From Flavobacterium sp. 5 (GTDB taxonomy: Bacteria; Bacteroidota; Bacteroidia; Flavobacteriales; Flavobacteriaceae): a stretch of DNA of 64,000 nt. The notes beneath the pieces were generated by a model. It saw only the letters and a program-made list of their open reading frames with translations, was not told where the DNA came from and did not search any database. Where the stretch lies: positions 1,488,001-1,552,000 of the forward strand of contig NZ_PHUE01000001.1 in assembly GCF_002813295.1 (NCBI RefSeq), written 5' to 3'. The position numbers and the translations under genes were made by a program. Shown one piece after another: positions 1 through 10,094 of the stretch; positions within the stretch are counted from its first letter, which is position 1; each line of letters opens with the position of its first letter.

Positions 1-521
1 TCAAATCGCTTATAAACAATACTATCTAATTCTGTCAAACCATCATTGACATTAATATTTTCCTTTTTTATTTTTGCTGCAGTAGCAATTTCTTCTGGAG
101 ATAATAATGGAATTGCAATGTTTAAATTAAATTTGGAATAGGTTGGATTTCCATTGTAAGTTGGCGGATCAATTGTTGGAAAATTACCAAAAACTCTTTT
201 CGTCTCAGCTATTAACTCTTCATTATTTGAATTCACGAATAATATTTTGAACTTTCCAGTAATATCTACTTCAAAAAGCACCTTTATATTTCCTTTATAC
301 TGACTTTGTGTTAGTTTTTCAGGTACTTGAAAATTATGATAAACCAACTGTTGTACTTCGTTATAAAAACAATTTTCTAAATCTTGTCTTTCTAAATTTT
401 TACAACTTAAAAAAACAGGAAATCGTTCATCCAAGGATTCGGACTGTTTATTATCTGGGGTTTGTGCATTTGAAACAAATGCAGAAAAAACTAAAAGAAA
501 AATGAGGGCTTTTTTAATCAT
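1..521 (-). CDS. TonB C-terminal-like secreted protein, 3' end outside window
   Basis: An open frame on the minus strand starts with ATG at 521 and runs off the window edge, giving 173 complete codons. The first 20 residues form a signal peptide (MIKKALIFLLVF, then a small-residue site before QTPDN). Residues from about 30 to 140 contain FPVFLSCKN, a short Cys-containing helix (LENCFYNEVQQLV) and a strand pattern (KVLFEVDITGKFKI). This resembles the C-terminal domain of flavobacterial TonB-like energy transducers. Unlike classical TonB there is a cleavable signal rather than an obvious anchor plus proline-rich spacer, so the protein is probably periplasmic and need not energise a transporter. 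It lies just downstream of deoC (16 nt) and may share its transcript. The part beyond residue 140 is not like TonB and the full size is unknown. Confidence 0.6.
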   Translation of the reverse strand, partial: MIKKALIFLLVFSAFVSNAQTPDNKQSESLDERFPVFLSCKNLERQDLENCFYNEVQQLVYHNFQVPEKLTQSQYKGNIKVLFEVDITGKFKILFVNSNNEELIAETKRVFGNFPTIDPPTYNGNPTYSKFNLNIAIPLLSPEEIATAAKIKKENINVNDGLTELDSIVYKRF

Positions 522-537
522 TTTATTTAATGTCAAA

Positions 538-1281
538 TCAATATCTTGAAGAGGTTTCTTCTCCGTTTACAATAGCTTTCGCTCCTGAAGTCCCTATTCG
601 TTGGACCCCAAGTTCAATCATTTCCAATGCTTCTTTATAAGTTCGAACTCCTCCAGCAGCTTTTACAGGAAGTGGCGAGGCATTTTGAAGCATAATTTTA
701 ATAGAAGCCACAGTAGCTCCATTTGGCAAATTATTCTCCGTTTTATAAAATCCTGTTGATGATTTTATAAAAACAGAACTATAAGTATCTGCTTTAAAAT
801 TTAGAACCACCACATTTTTAATCAATGTAGTTAGTTCAGCAATTTGCACATCATTGAGTGCTGCCACTTCAATAATCCATTTTACTATTTTATTATTATC
901 CAGTCCTAGTTGAGTGCCTTTTAAAATTTCATTTTTAACCAAGTCAACATCACCAGATTTGAAAGCTTCATAATTACAAACATAATCCAACTCATCAGCA
1001 CCATTTTGAATACATTCAAGAGCTTCATCTAACTTTTTAACGATAGAAGATGTTCCTTCTGGAAAATCAATAACGGTTCCAATTGTAACTTTTGAATTAG
1101 CCTCAACAATCATTTTTTTTGCTAAAGAAACTCGGTCTGGGCGAATCATTATCAATTTAAAACCTTCTTCTATAGCTTCTTGAATAAAAAACTGAGCTAC
1201 AACTTGGTTTTCGCTTTCATCTAAGCTGGCTTGACTATTTGTTTTCAAATAGGTAGAATCCAAATATTTTCTAATATCCAT
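538..1281 (-). CDS. deoC: Deoxyribose-phosphate aldolase
   Basis: Cytosolic class I aldolase that splits 2-deoxyribose 5-phosphate into glyceraldehyde 3-phosphate and acetaldehyde in deoxynucleoside breakdown. The 247-residue product has the Schiff-base lysine in KSSTGF (about residue 173), the second active-site lysine in KAAGGVRT (about 207) and the aspartate in GADELDYV (about 99). The open frame extends 23 codons further upstream (to 1350), but the family-like sequence begins at MDIRKYLDSTYLK, so I start at 1281. An ATG two codons earlier (1287) is equally possible. The longer version would run into the sequence just after the terminator at 1364-1386. Upstream genes on the same strand (vanZ, gcvH) end at that terminator, so deoC probably has its own promoter, which I could not recognise. 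Confidence 0.93.
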   Translation of the reverse strand: MDIRKYLDSTYLKTNSQASLDESENQVVAQFFIQEAIEEGFKLIMIRPDRVSLAKKMIVEANSKVTIGTVIDFPEGTSSIVKKLDEALECIQNGADELDYVCNYEAFKSGDVDLVKNEILKGTQLGLDNNKIVKWIIEVAALNDVQIAELTTLIKNVVVLNFKADTYSSVFIKSSTGFYKTENNLPNGATVASIKIMLQNASPLPVKAAGGVRTYKEALEMIELGVQRIGTSGAKAIVNGEETSSRY

Positions 1282-1363
1282 TGTCATTGTCACAATTTGA
1301 GAATTTAAAAACGTAAAATTACAGTATTCGAATGAAATGACATCTAACAAGTAGCAATAGAAA

Positions 1364-1386
1364 CAAAAAACCCACCGAAGTGGGTC
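1364..1386 (-). terminator. Intrinsic terminator after vanZ
   Basis: On the minus strand, ACCCAC-TTCG-GTGGGT forms a 6-bp stem with a stable TTCG tetraloop (1370-1385), followed directly by a run of T. It sits 11 nt past the vanZ stop codon and should end the transcript coming from the gcvH/vanZ side. A T-rich tract also lies on the opposite flank, but no plus-strand gene needs it. Confidence 0.8.
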
Positions 1387-1396
1387 CTTATTTTTT

Positions 1397-1780
1397 TTAT
1401 AGTGTATTAAATATATTGTATTTTATACAAATTGAAGTAACCAAAACAGCCAATCCTGCTCCAGTTAAATTAGCTACAACATCCAAAACATCTGCATGCC
1501 TTGTTGTAGTTACTAATTCTTGCAATATCTCTATACCTATTCCAAACAAGAATGAAAACACAAATGATATCAATAAAGGTTTGAATATATTATTAAATTT
1601 TAACTGCTTTCTAAAAAACAAAAACCAAACAAAAGTAAGCACAAAATGAAAAAAAGAATGAATACACTTATCTAGATTTGGAATATTTATGACTGGTATA
1701 TCACTTGATTTTATTAAACAAAAATAAGTCACAATCCCAGTCCACAATAAAGCAATTAAAAAAAGAAAATATTTAGGCAC
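1397..1780 (-). CDS. VanZ-like small membrane protein
   Basis: Integral membrane protein of about 127 residues with four predicted helices: residues about 4-22, 45-63, 72-92 and 104-124. It contains the VanZ-family pattern of an N-terminal [12 protein letters not shown] helix, [12 protein letters not shown], and the late motif [29 protein letters not shown]. VanZ gave the family its name through low-level teicoplanin resistance, but in Bacteroidota the role is unknown. The frame is open to a TTG at 1822 inside gcvH and contains no ATG at all. I prefer the GTG at 1780, which overlaps the gcvH stop by 8 nt, because the first helix then begins right after the start. The overlap suggests translational coupling to gcvH. 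Confidence 0.75.
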   Translation of the reverse strand: MPKYFLFLIALLWTGIVTYFCLIKSSDIPVINIPNLDKCIHSFFHFVLTFVWFLFFRKQLKFNNIFKPLLISFVFSFLFGIGIEILQELVTTTRHADVLDVVANLTGAGLAVLVTSICIKYNIFNTL

Positions 1781-2153
1781 CGATAAGCTCTTTATAAGCT
1801 TCACTTGAAAGCAATTCTTCAATTTCTGAAGGATTAGATATTTTTATTTTAATCATCCACCCATCACCGTAAGGATCAGCATTTACACTTTCTGGAGTAC
1901 TCTCTAAAGTATCATTAAAAGCGATAATTTCTCCAGATAATGGAAGAAATAAATCAGATACAGTTTTTACAGCTTCCACAGTACCGAAAACTTCATCTTT
2001 ATCTAAAGTTTGATCCAATGTTTCTACCTCAACATATACAATATCTCCTAATTCTTTTTGTGCAAAATGCGTAATTCCAACGGTAGCAATATCCCCTTCA
2101 AGACTAACCCATTCGTGATCTTTTGTGTACTTTAAATTTGCTGGTATGCTCAT
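1773..2153 (-). CDS. gcvH: Glycine cleavage system H protein
   Basis: Lipoyl carrier of the glycine cleavage complex, shuttling the aminomethyl group between the P, T and L proteins in the cytosol. The 126 residues match the usual family length. The lipoylation lysine is K63 in [12 protein letters not shown], and the N-terminal [18 protein letters not shown] and the acidic LGDIVYVE strand are typical. It lies between sprA (83 nt upstream) and the VanZ-like gene, which overlaps its 3' end. No other gcv gene is in the window. A promoter-like box at 2190-2197 suggests it may also be expressed apart from sprA. Confidence 0.96.
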   Translation of the reverse strand: MSIPANLKYTKDHEWVSLEGDIATVGITHFAQKELGDIVYVEVETLDQTLDKDEVFGTVEAVKTVSDLFLPLSGEIIAFNDTLESTPESVNADPYGDGWMIKIKISNPSEIEELLSSEAYKELIGA

Positions 2154-2189
2154 AAAATGATAATTGATAATTAATAATTATTTTTTGCA

Positions 2190-2197
2190 CAAATGTA
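2190..2197 (-). promoter_or_regulatory. Possible gcvH promoter (-7 box)
   Basis: On the minus strand TACATTTG matches the Bacteroidota -7 consensus TAnnTTTG, 36 nt before the gcvH ATG. A TTG lies 13 nt further upstream, which is closer than the usual spacing of about 19. Called from pattern only. Confidence 0.3.
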
Positions 2198-2236
2198 ACA
2201 ATCTTATGTACAATTATGCTTTAGATTTTCAAAAAA

Positions 2237-5200
2237 TTAATTTCCAAAATTATATCGGAAAGTAAATCCTGAGCTAATATTCGTTAAAGGAAATGAAGTC
2301 GAAATAACGGGCTTAGAAAAAGAGTGATTGTAATAAAAAATTATCGTCAGGTTTTTACTTAAAGAATAATCAGCAGTAGTATTCAAGGTCCATATATTTT
2401 GGCCTCCACCTAGTTGATTATTATCATAATCTAAATACCTCACAATAGTTTGATTATCTCTATACGTCAAATCGGCTTTTATATTAATATCACTTTTTAT
2501 AATACCTGTTGGATTATCGGCAAGTTTTGATGAAAAAGTAACATCTTTTATTCTATATCCTAATCCAACTACGTACTCAATTCCATGTACTTCCGTCAAT
2601 AAATTATTATCAAAACTCATAGATAAAGCTCTGTCTTTATTTATCTGAGTTAATACTTTAAAAGAGTTTTTTAATTCAAAATCTACACGCACAAGCGGAT
2701 TAAATTGTTCAACCAAAGTCACGTTTGACATAATAATCGGACTATAAAAATTACCGCTATCATCCTTACCACCTGGCTTTTCCGTATAATTAAAGTTCGA
2801 TCTAAATGAATTAACTGTATATGAGGCCCTATAATTTTGCTGCAAAGAAAATCGCTTGAAGGTCTTTTTGAAAAATTCATAACGCATTAATCCATTGTAT
2901 TTAATTGCCCAATTGGGAACTGGGAAACTTTTAAATATATCAAAAGAAACATTACTAGCACTGCTTCCTGAATAAGCTGCTAAAAACGAAGGTAATAAAA
3001 CCGCCTGACTTGAACTCGAATACCCAAGAGGGAAGCCTTTGGCATCAAGATTAACTGGATTAGTAATATCAATTCCTTTTTCTACTGCAAGTCTATTTGC
3101 AACAATAAGTCTATTTTCCCTAAACTTATCAAAAGCAGAAGATCTAGTCTCATTACTAGTTGAAAATGAAGTTCCAATTAGTACCGTCGAAATCGAAAAT
3201 ATACCATAAGTATAAGGTGATCTAGAATTATATAGACCATTTGATGAAACGTCATATTGTTCTGAAAAATTTTCAGAATAGGAACGATCCGCTAACAAAT
3301 CAATTTTAAGATCAGGAATTAATTCCAAATTAACAGACCCTTTAAATATTTGATTTTTAACCGTTGTATAGTTTTGATTAAATTCTTGATACGAGGTTAA
3401 CCAACCATTTTTGGCAGCCTCAAATCGTACGTCACTCTGACTACCAAAAACAAATCCTAAAGTTGGTTTTGCAGATCCAAAAAAACCAACACCTGGTGTA
3501 TACCCTGGTAAAACAGTTCCTTGGTTTTCAGTAAATGTTAGCTGAACAGTTTTTATACTTGTTAAAATTCCTTTTAAACCGTCAACAAATTGATTTTGGT
3601 TAATCTTTTTTAATGGATCTGTTCTCACAACCTTTTCGCCTGGTTTTGGAGGAGCAACAGGCTTAGGTTTACTATTCGTTGAACCTTTTCCAATGCCTAT
3701 ATATTTATATAGGGTTTCCATATTGAAGGTCGTATTAAAAATACTTGATTTAGCATTTTGTACTGTATTCCCTAAATTATAAGACACTCCGCCAACAAGA
3801 ACTTCACTCAAAGCCTCTGAAGATTTTTGCCAACTAAAATCTCCAGTATAAGAATAATTCGCCTTGATAAAACCTAAAACAGGGATTTTATTAAATGGAA
3901 TTTCATAATTTAAAACAAATTGCTGCATGTGGAAATTAGGTGTTCCCGTATCTAAGTAACCATCCCAAATAGTTATATTATCAATAGGATCATTAAACTC
4001 ATCCAAGTAGTTTTTTACTAAATTCCTTGAAGCCGCAGTATAATTTATTTTTAAGGATTTCGTTAAATTAAAGTTAAATCCGTATTGGTAATTAAACCCA
4101 AAGTTTCTTCTGTATAAAGGTTCAAAACCAATACCAATATCCTCAACTTGTCTAAATTGTTGTTCATTACTTTGTCTAACTACGTTGGTACTAAAAGTAA
4201 TATTAGAAGGCAAATAATTAAAATTAAGATCGCTTAAAAACTTCCAATAAGAACTTTTCTTCATGAACTTAGTTTTTTGAAAAGGTTCTACTGGTTTTGG
4301 CTGAAATGCAAAAGCATAATCCAATGTTGTTCTGGATTGCTGATCAATATTTTTTTCTACTTCAAAATCATGGCGCTGCACCTCATTATAATATTGCGAA
4401 AAAGTAAAATTTTCAACATCATAAGGCATCGGTTTCTTCGTTGGACTTCGATCTTTTCGCACACCTATTAAATTGATACTTTTGCGTTTGGTATAATCCA
4501 TGGCTTGATTCAATTTAGCTTTTCTTTCAGATTCAGAATCAGCATCATCCAAAACTTGCTTTAACTTAATATCTTCATAAAACGGATCATATTCTGGCTT
4601 AATGATTTCTTCTCCTACTGAATAATTAAATGGTAAATTGACACCCCATTTCTTAGGCAGAAATCTCCCCAAATTAATATTGGTTACCACATTATACTGT
4701 TGAATATCTTCTCTACTTCTTTCATTTGGACCTTGTTCGATTGTTCCAAAACCAAAATTCTTTATATTACCAGTAAATGATACCGTAGCTAAATCTGCAA
4801 AATTAGTATCTACATTTAACAAAGCCGCAATCCCTCCTTTATTGTCCATATCTGCTAAACGAAGCTCATTGAACCAAACCTCACCCTTAATATCTTGATG
4901 GGGTTCATTACTTTTAAGTCCAAGCATAATATTTCGAATCATACCTAAATTTGGATTTCCTTTTATTCCTAAATGCAATTTAGTATCCCCATCTGCATTT
5001 ACATCCCCTTCTATATCATCCAAATAATAAATTCCGTCTGCGGGCAAAGGTTTTTGTATGTCTCTTTTTAAATATTTTAGTTTTAAATTCGTCAATAACT
5101 CTAGGGACAAATCTATTTCATTGTCTGATGGCCAAACTAAATCAGCACTAATTGGAGGACAATTTTTATCACCAGAAGAAGAAGCAGTTGTTACTTTTAA

Positions 5201-8200
5201 AGGGATTTCTATTTGATAAAAATCCGTAGAATAATCGGCTCCGATACGCAAAAAAGCAATCATTTGATCATCTTTTAATGCTATTTCATCCGGTAAAGAT
5301 TCGGCGTGTAAAAACATTTTCAGTTTTTTATACTGACGCATATCTACATTAAAATTTTTGAAGGCGCCACGACTACTTTCTGAAGACTTAGTTTCCAATG
5401 GTCTTAAACCACCCCCGGAAATTCTCATTGACAAGGATTGCTCATCCTGATTGATAACTGTATTATTATTGTACAATTGTTCTCTTTGAACACTTGGAGG
5501 ACTTACATAATTGATAGGACATCTACTAGAATTTTCTTCAATATTAACCGAAGATGTTTCAAAAACAACTGCATCATCAGCAACATTTGTATCATCAGTA
5601 TCCAATGAATTTGCATAACGTCGCCATTCTCCACGTATTAAATCTAAAGCACCAAAACGCATGGTAACCTGATCGGTAAAGTTGGTCATGAACATTCTCA
5701 TAAACCTAATGGATCTGAAATCTGAAATTTCACCAATAGTATTTTGTGGTTGAGAAATAGGAATTTTAAACTGAAGCCATCTTGCTTCCGTTGAAGAACC
5801 GTTTGGCAAAGTAACTACCGTATTACGCACATCCGAAATATAGTTTTGACCGACCTGCATTTCTGGTTTTATATCAATACTATATTCATAATAAGCATTA
5901 ATAGTATTCATGGTATTATCCCTATTTACATCTTCAACATCTGGAAGTGTTGAAGAACCCCTGTTAGGAGAATCGATATTAACTGTAGAGTTATTTTCTA
6001 AACCATTATAGTTTTTATATCGATCCAAAATATCTCCCGTAGTATTAAGATAATACAGATAATCATCCCCAGCAGGATCAGGATCAGATCCATAATTATT
6101 ATATACTTTAGCTTCATCTTTTGACGCAAGTCCATCTAAACCAATATCCTGATTAGTACGATTACCCTCATTATTATCAAATGCATAAATTAATGATTGT
6201 GATGCTGGTGCATTACCCCAAACTGGCGGTGGGCTTACTAAAACTTGATCCGATCCAAAACCATTTTCGTATACTTTTCTATTATCTTTCAAAACATCTT
6301 CTGAGATTTCTCCAAGATTGAAATAAATTTTACCTGAATTAGTGTTTGATGTCTTCCCCGTTCCTACATAAGGATCCATAACCCAAAATTGAATATACTC
6401 TACGTTGCTTTGCTCAAAATTTGTTGAACTTAATGATCTAACAATCCCTCCAAAATTCCCACTAGGCGTATCCGAAACATTTAAATTATTGTTATATGGA
6501 CCACGCTCTTTTGGATAATAGCTCAAATCCAAAGTGCTTACAACAAGAGATTGTCCTTGAACAATATCTGTTAAAGGATATAACTCTTCACTATAAACCC
6601 TTCTTGTTGCATTCGTAGACAAATCATCATTAGAAATTCCTGATGGTTTTGAAGTATAAAAAACTGGATCAATAGAATACCAAGATAATTTCGCTCTTTT
6701 AAAACCATAGTCCAACTTGTCTAAGGCACCATTAAAATCATAAGCAGGTGGTTTCGCAGCTCCTTCAGTGGTTGGTGTAGAAGACAAACTCCACGCATAA
6801 GGTGAACGCAAATCTATTGATGATTGGGAGCTTTCAAAATCATCAACATAAATAGTAGATTCTCCTTGAAACTTATCACCATCAGAAGCATTGGGCATTA
6901 AATAAGCAAACTCTCCGCTTACTGAAATCGCAGAAGGAACATCTGTATCGATATTTGGCAACTTATTAACTAAACGAGTAAAAAATGGAACTTGTGAAGA
7001 GAAATTACCATGTAATCCAAAGATACTATTATTAACCGATTCTTGTCCATAACTTGATTTTTGAGTAAATGGTTTTTCTTTCATATTCAAGAAAGTAGCT
7101 CCAACCATAAAATTTTCAGAGATTAGATGATCTACATTCACCCCAAAAAATCTTCTGGTTTGTTGACCAAACACTGAGTTATTTTCTAATGAAATTTCAA
7201 TTGGTGTACTTGATGCTTGCAAAGAAGGATCTAGAATTTGGAGTTTACCTAATTGATAATTGACACTATAATCTACCCCTTCGACCAAAACTCTACCCGC
7301 TGCAGTAACTTTTACCGAACCAATAGGAACATTGAAAGCACCAATAGAAATCCCCTCCCCACCAACTGCTTTATATTTTCCGCGTAAAAGAAATTTATTT
7401 AACTCTGGGTACTGGATTGCCTTTGCCTGCGTACCATTGTACATGTAAGGATTTACATATTTTTTTTGATTATCATTATATGTTGCCACATTATTATAAT
7501 CCTCTGTAGGATCATCAGTTTTCAACTTATTAAATATCAATTCTCCAAAAGGTTCCTTGGTGGTAAAAATCAATCTTCCATTTTGAGTATCAACAGTCAT
7601 TCCTGGAATGAAATCAAAAAAACCATCTCCTCCAGTTTGTGGATCATTATTATAATTCAACTTATCTACGTTAAGAACTCTTAACAAAGTGGTGTTTTCA
7701 ACTGTGTTTTCAGGTGATGGATTTGGTGGAAATGTAGTTCCAAGAACAGGAGTTATATAATTTAATGGTGATGGATTTTTATATAATATATTCAATCTAA
7801 AATCATCTTGAATAAGTTGATATGCTCCCTGAATTTGATAAACATTTTTCATCATCAAATTCCAAACTGGATCATTCACATCTGTTAAACTACTTTTTAA
7901 CATTTTTAAAATTAAAGTTTGAGAAATAACCGTTTTATTAGACGGCTGATCCCCACCAACAACAGTTGCTTCAACCCCATCATTTCCAAACTCTCCAACT
8001 TGATAGACTTTGTCTCCAATAGAATACTGATACGCTACAGCCAAAATCTCATCATTCCCCAATTTTTGTTGCAGGGAAATATACCCTAATTGAGTATTAA
8101 AACTATATTCATTAGGCAATAACTTTCTGGCATTTTCTAATTTTGAATAATCTTGTCCTTCAACAACGTTAGTACCACCAGGTATTGTAAATCCAGAACT

Positions 8201-9460
8201 AGCCGTTACGATTTCCCTAATTCCTTCATTCAAATACCCCCCATTAATCTTAATTAAAGCTGGATCATATTTGTTGTTTTTATTATCTGAAGGATACGAT
8301 TTCTTTTGACCTGATTGGTCAACAAAAAAATCTGGCGGAATAGGGTTTAATACAACTACCTCATTTTGCTTACCAATTATTGGATTTCCTGCTGAGTCTG
8401 CTAGCTCGCCTTCACCTAAATCTTGTAATGCAATAATATTTCTTAAATTATTACTAGTTGTATTTACCCTATTTTGCTTATTAGTAATCCAAACTTCCAA
8501 CCTTGTGATTTGAACTCTTGAATCAATAAAAGGGTAGTTTTTTAAAGAGGAATCATATTTATCTCTAAAATATTGCGACAAGAAAAAGTGCCTGTCACTA
8601 TCATAATCTAAACCATACATTTCAAATTCCTGTACAGTACCGCCACCTTGTGCAGTCACACTTTTGGCTTGTGATTTTTGTTCGGAGAAAACTCCTGTCA
8701 CGGTAGTTTTACCAAATTGTAATTCGGTTTTTACTCCAAATAAACTTTGAGCACCTTGAATCAAGGTACTATTTAAAGGCATACTTACATTTCCAACTTC
8801 AATTTTTCGAACAATATCATCCTCGGCTGGAGTATATTCTAATTTCAATAAATTTTGAAAAGCAAAAGTAGACTGAGTATCAAAATTAGCATTAACCTGA
8901 AGTCTAGTCCCAACTTTTCCAAGTAAACTCATACTTATTCGTTGATTAAAATCGAATGAAGTATTGGTACGATTTCGAGGTGAAAATGCTGGATTATCTT
9001 GTTTAGTATACAACAATCCTAGATCTATTTCAATAGACCCTGTAGGTTTTACATCTATAGTATTACTTCCAAAAATAGATTCAAAAAGCCCAGATTTTAT
9101 ATAATATCGAGGTAATAAATCTTTTTTGGCAGCATCACTTCCTGTTTTATTTCCATCAATAGCGTCTAATTTTTTACCAAAATATTGATTCATTGATTCT
9201 TTTAACATCAATTTTTCATACTCAGCAGGAGTTAAAAATATTGGATAATTGATATTAAAATCGTCTATTGAACTATTATAAACATAAGTATCAGTAACTG
9301 GATCATAGGTATAGGCAGACAATATGCTTTGAGGATTTGCTAATTGAACCTCACCAACATCATATCCTTTTTTTATAGTATCTTGAACAGCCTCTTGTAC
9401 TTGAGCCTGAGACACAAAGCCACAAAAAAATACCAGCAAAAAAATGTAGATCTTATGCAT
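2237..9460 (-). CDS. sprA: T9SS outer-membrane translocon SprA (Sov homologue)
   Basis: The 2,407-residue protein is the size of SprA of Flavobacterium johnsoniae and Sov of Porphyromonas gingivalis. These form the giant beta-barrel through which type IX secretion cargo crosses the outer membrane, and SprA is needed for gliding. A signal peptide (residues 1-20, ending FVSQAQ) is followed by the SprA-type N-terminal plug region and then long stretches of alternating amphipathic strands. The last residues (SSGFTFRYNFGN) end in an aromatic outer-membrane barrel signature. Distinctive family segments include DVKPTGSIEIDLGLLYTKQD near the N-terminus, and ESTIYVDDFESSQSSIDLRS and EVWFNELRLADMDNKGG in the middle. 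It follows ruvA by 25 nt and precedes gcvH, so it is probably transcribed from the ruvA promoter. Identity is firm from length and family-specific sequence; cargo is inferred. Confidence 0.96.
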   Translation of the reverse strand: MHKIYIFLLVFFCGFVSQAQVQEAVQDTIKKGYDVGEVQLANPQSILSAYTYDPVTDTYVYNSSIDDFNINYPIFLTPAEYEKLMLKESMNQYFGKKLDAIDGNKTGSDAAKKDLLPRYYIKSGLFESIFGSNTIDVKPTGSIEIDLGLLYTKQDNPAFSPRNRTNTSFDFNQRISMSLLGKVGTRLQVNANFDTQSTFAFQNLLKLEYTPAEDDIVRKIEVGNVSMPLNSTLIQGAQSLFGVKTELQFGKTTVTGVFSEQKSQAKSVTAQGGGTVQEFEMYGLDYDSDRHFFLSQYFRDKYDSSLKNYPFIDSRVQITRLEVWITNKQNRVNTTSNNLRNIIALQDLGEGELADSAGNPIIGKQNEVVVLNPIPPDFFVDQSGQKKSYPSDNKNNKYDPALIKINGGYLNEGIREIVTASSGFTIPGGTNVVEGQDYSKLENARKLLPNEYSFNTQLGYISLQQKLGNDEILAVAYQYSIGDKVYQVGEFGNDGVEATVVGGDQPSNKTVISQTLILKMLKSSLTDVNDPVWNLMMKNVYQIQGAYQLIQDDFRLNILYKNPSPLNYITPVLGTTFPPNPSPENTVENTTLLRVLNVDKLNYNNDPQTGGDGFFDFIPGMTVDTQNGRLIFTTKEPFGELIFNKLKTDDPTEDYNNVATYNDNQKKYVNPYMYNGTQAKAIQYPELNKFLLRGKYKAVGGEGISIGAFNVPIGSVKVTAAGRVLVEGVDYSVNYQLGKLQILDPSLQASSTPIEISLENNSVFGQQTRRFFGVNVDHLISENFMVGATFLNMKEKPFTQKSSYGQESVNNSIFGLHGNFSSQVPFFTRLVNKLPNIDTDVPSAISVSGEFAYLMPNASDGDKFQGESTIYVDDFESSQSSIDLRSPYAWSLSSTPTTEGAAKPPAYDFNGALDKLDYGFKRAKLSWYSIDPVFYTSKPSGISNDDLSTNATRRVYSEELYPLTDIVQGQSLVVSTLDLSYYPKERGPYNNNLNVSDTPSGNFGGIVRSLSSTNFEQSNVEYIQFWVMDPYVGTGKTSNTNSGKIYFNLGEISEDVLKDNRKVYENGFGSDQVLVSPPPVWGNAPASQSLIYAFDNNEGNRTNQDIGLDGLASKDEAKVYNNYGSDPDPAGDDYLYYLNTTGDILDRYKNYNGLENNSTVNIDSPNRGSSTLPDVEDVNRDNTMNTINAYYEYSIDIKPEMQVGQNYISDVRNTVVTLPNGSSTEARWLQFKIPISQPQNTIGEISDFRSIRFMRMFMTNFTDQVTMRFGALDLIRGEWRRYANSLDTDDTNVADDAVVFETSSVNIEENSSRCPINYVSPPSVQREQLYNNNTVINQDEQSLSMRISGGGLRPLETKSSESSRGAFKNFNVDMRQYKKLKMFLHAESLPDEIALKDDQMIAFLRIGADYSTDFYQIEIPLKVTTASSSGDKNCPPISADLVWPSDNEIDLSLELLTNLKLKYLKRDIQKPLPADGIYYLDDIEGDVNADGDTKLHLGIKGNPNLGMIRNIMLGLKSNEPHQDIKGEVWFNELRLADMDNKGGIAALLNVDTNFADLATVSFTGNIKNFGFGTIEQGPNERSREDIQQYNVVTNINLGRFLPKKWGVNLPFNYSVGEEIIKPEYDPFYEDIKLKQVLDDADSESERKAKLNQAMDYTKRKSINLIGVRKDRSPTKKPMPYDVENFTFSQYYNEVQRHDFEVEKNIDQQSRTTLDYAFAFQPKPVEPFQKTKFMKKSSYWKFLSDLNFNYLPSNITFSTNVVRQSNEQQFRQVEDIGIGFEPLYRRNFGFNYQYGFNFNLTKSLKINYTAASRNLVKNYLDEFNDPIDNITIWDGYLDTGTPNFHMQQFVLNYEIPFNKIPVLGFIKANYSYTGDFSWQKSSEALSEVLVGGVSYNLGNTVQNAKSSIFNTTFNMETLYKYIGIGKGSTNSKPKPVAPPKPGEKVVRTDPLKKINQNQFVDGLKGILTSIKTVQLTFTENQGTVLPGYTPGVGFFGSAKPTLGFVFGSQSDVRFEAAKNGWLTSYQEFNQNYTTVKNQIFKGSVNLELIPDLKIDLLADRSYSENFSEQYDVSSNGLYNSRSPYTYGIFSISTVLIGTSFSTSNETRSSAFDKFRENRLIVANRLAVEKGIDITNPVNLDAKGFPLGYSSSSQAVLLPSFLAAYSGSSASNVSFDIFKSFPVPNWAIKYNGLMRYEFFKKTFKRFSLQQNYRASYTVNSFRSNFNYTEKPGGKDDSGNFYSPIIMSNVTLVEQFNPLVRVDFELKNSFKVLTQINKDRALSMSFDNNLLTEVHGIEYVVGLGYRIKDVTFSSKLADNPTGIIKSDINIKADLTYRDNQTIVRYLDYDNNQLGGGQNIWTLNTTADYSLSKNLTIIFYYNHSFSKPVISTSFPLTNISSGFTFRYNFGN

Positions 9461-9485
9461 ATCGATTAGGCTTGTAAATAACCTC

Positions 9486-10067
9486 TTATAAATTTTTTAA
9501 AGCTTTTTTGATTATAGTTTCCACAGTAGCCTCTGGATCCTCTTTAATAATTTTTTCAATAATTTTTTCTGAAGTTTTCCTAACAAAACCAAGAACTTCT
9601 AGAGCAGATAACGCTTCATCTTTATTTGTATTGCTCAGTGAGATTGAAACTTCATCTAAATCGTATAACTTTAACACTTTTTCCTTTAAATCAATAATTA
9701 CTCTTTGTGCTGTTTTAGTACCGATTCCTTTTATTTTCTGAATAGTTACAACATCTCCGGAGGCAATTGCATTAATAATCTGTTTAGGTTCCAAAGAGGA
9801 AAGCATGGTACGAGCAATACCGGCACCAATACCAGATACCGACAATAACATTTTAAAAATCTCTCTTTCAGATTTTTCAACAAAACCAAACAAAACATGC
9901 GCATCTTCTTTTATTTGAAGATATGTAAAGAGTTTTATAAAATCAGTATTAGGTAATAAAGAATAAGTGTGCAAAGAAATATTTACATGATAACCAACAC
10001 CACTACAGTCGATCACGACTTCTGTAGGGTTTTTTTCAACTAATTTTCCTTGCAAATGTGCTATCAT
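9486..10067 (-). CDS. ruvA: Holliday junction DNA helicase subunit RuvA
   Basis: RuvA tetramers bind four-way DNA junctions and load the RuvB motor for branch migration. The 193 residues show the N-terminal OB domain (MIAHLQGKLVEK, CSGVGYHV), two helix-hairpin-helix motifs (LLSVSGIGAGIARTML and IQKIKGIGTKTAQRVIIDLK, about residues 75-130), and a C-terminal RuvB-binding domain (EALSALEVLGF, about 150-193). ruvB is in the same window but 24 kb away, so the two are not in one operon. It is the first gene of a minus-strand run leading into sprA. Confidence 0.96.
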   Translation of the reverse strand: MIAHLQGKLVEKNPTEVVIDCSGVGYHVNISLHTYSLLPNTDFIKLFTYLQIKEDAHVLFGFVEKSEREIFKMLLSVSGIGAGIARTMLSSLEPKQIINAIASGDVVTIQKIKGIGTKTAQRVIIDLKEKVLKLYDLDEVSISLSNTNKDEALSALEVLGFVRKTSEKIIEKIIKEDPEATVETIIKKALKNL

Positions 10068-10084
10068 AAAATATATTATATGGT

Positions 10085-10092
10085 CAAATATA
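10085..10092 (-). promoter_or_regulatory. Possible promoter for ruvA-sprA
   Basis: TATATTTG on the minus strand matches TAnnTTTG, 18 nt before the ruvA ATG. A TTTG lies 22 nt further upstream (10115-10118), a slightly long spacing. If real, the untranslated leader is only about 10 nt and the transcript would carry the sprA translocon gene. Confidence 0.35.
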
Positions 10093-10094
10093 AG

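Noticed and set aside
1282..1350. A 23-codon N-terminal extension of deoC
   Set aside because: Aldolases of this family begin close to the IRKYLDSTYLK segment, and the extension has no conserved character.
1781..1822. TTG start of the VanZ-like gene inside gcvH
   Set aside because: It would add 14 polar residues before the first helix and a 50-nt overlap; the GTG at 1780 gives a normal short overlap.
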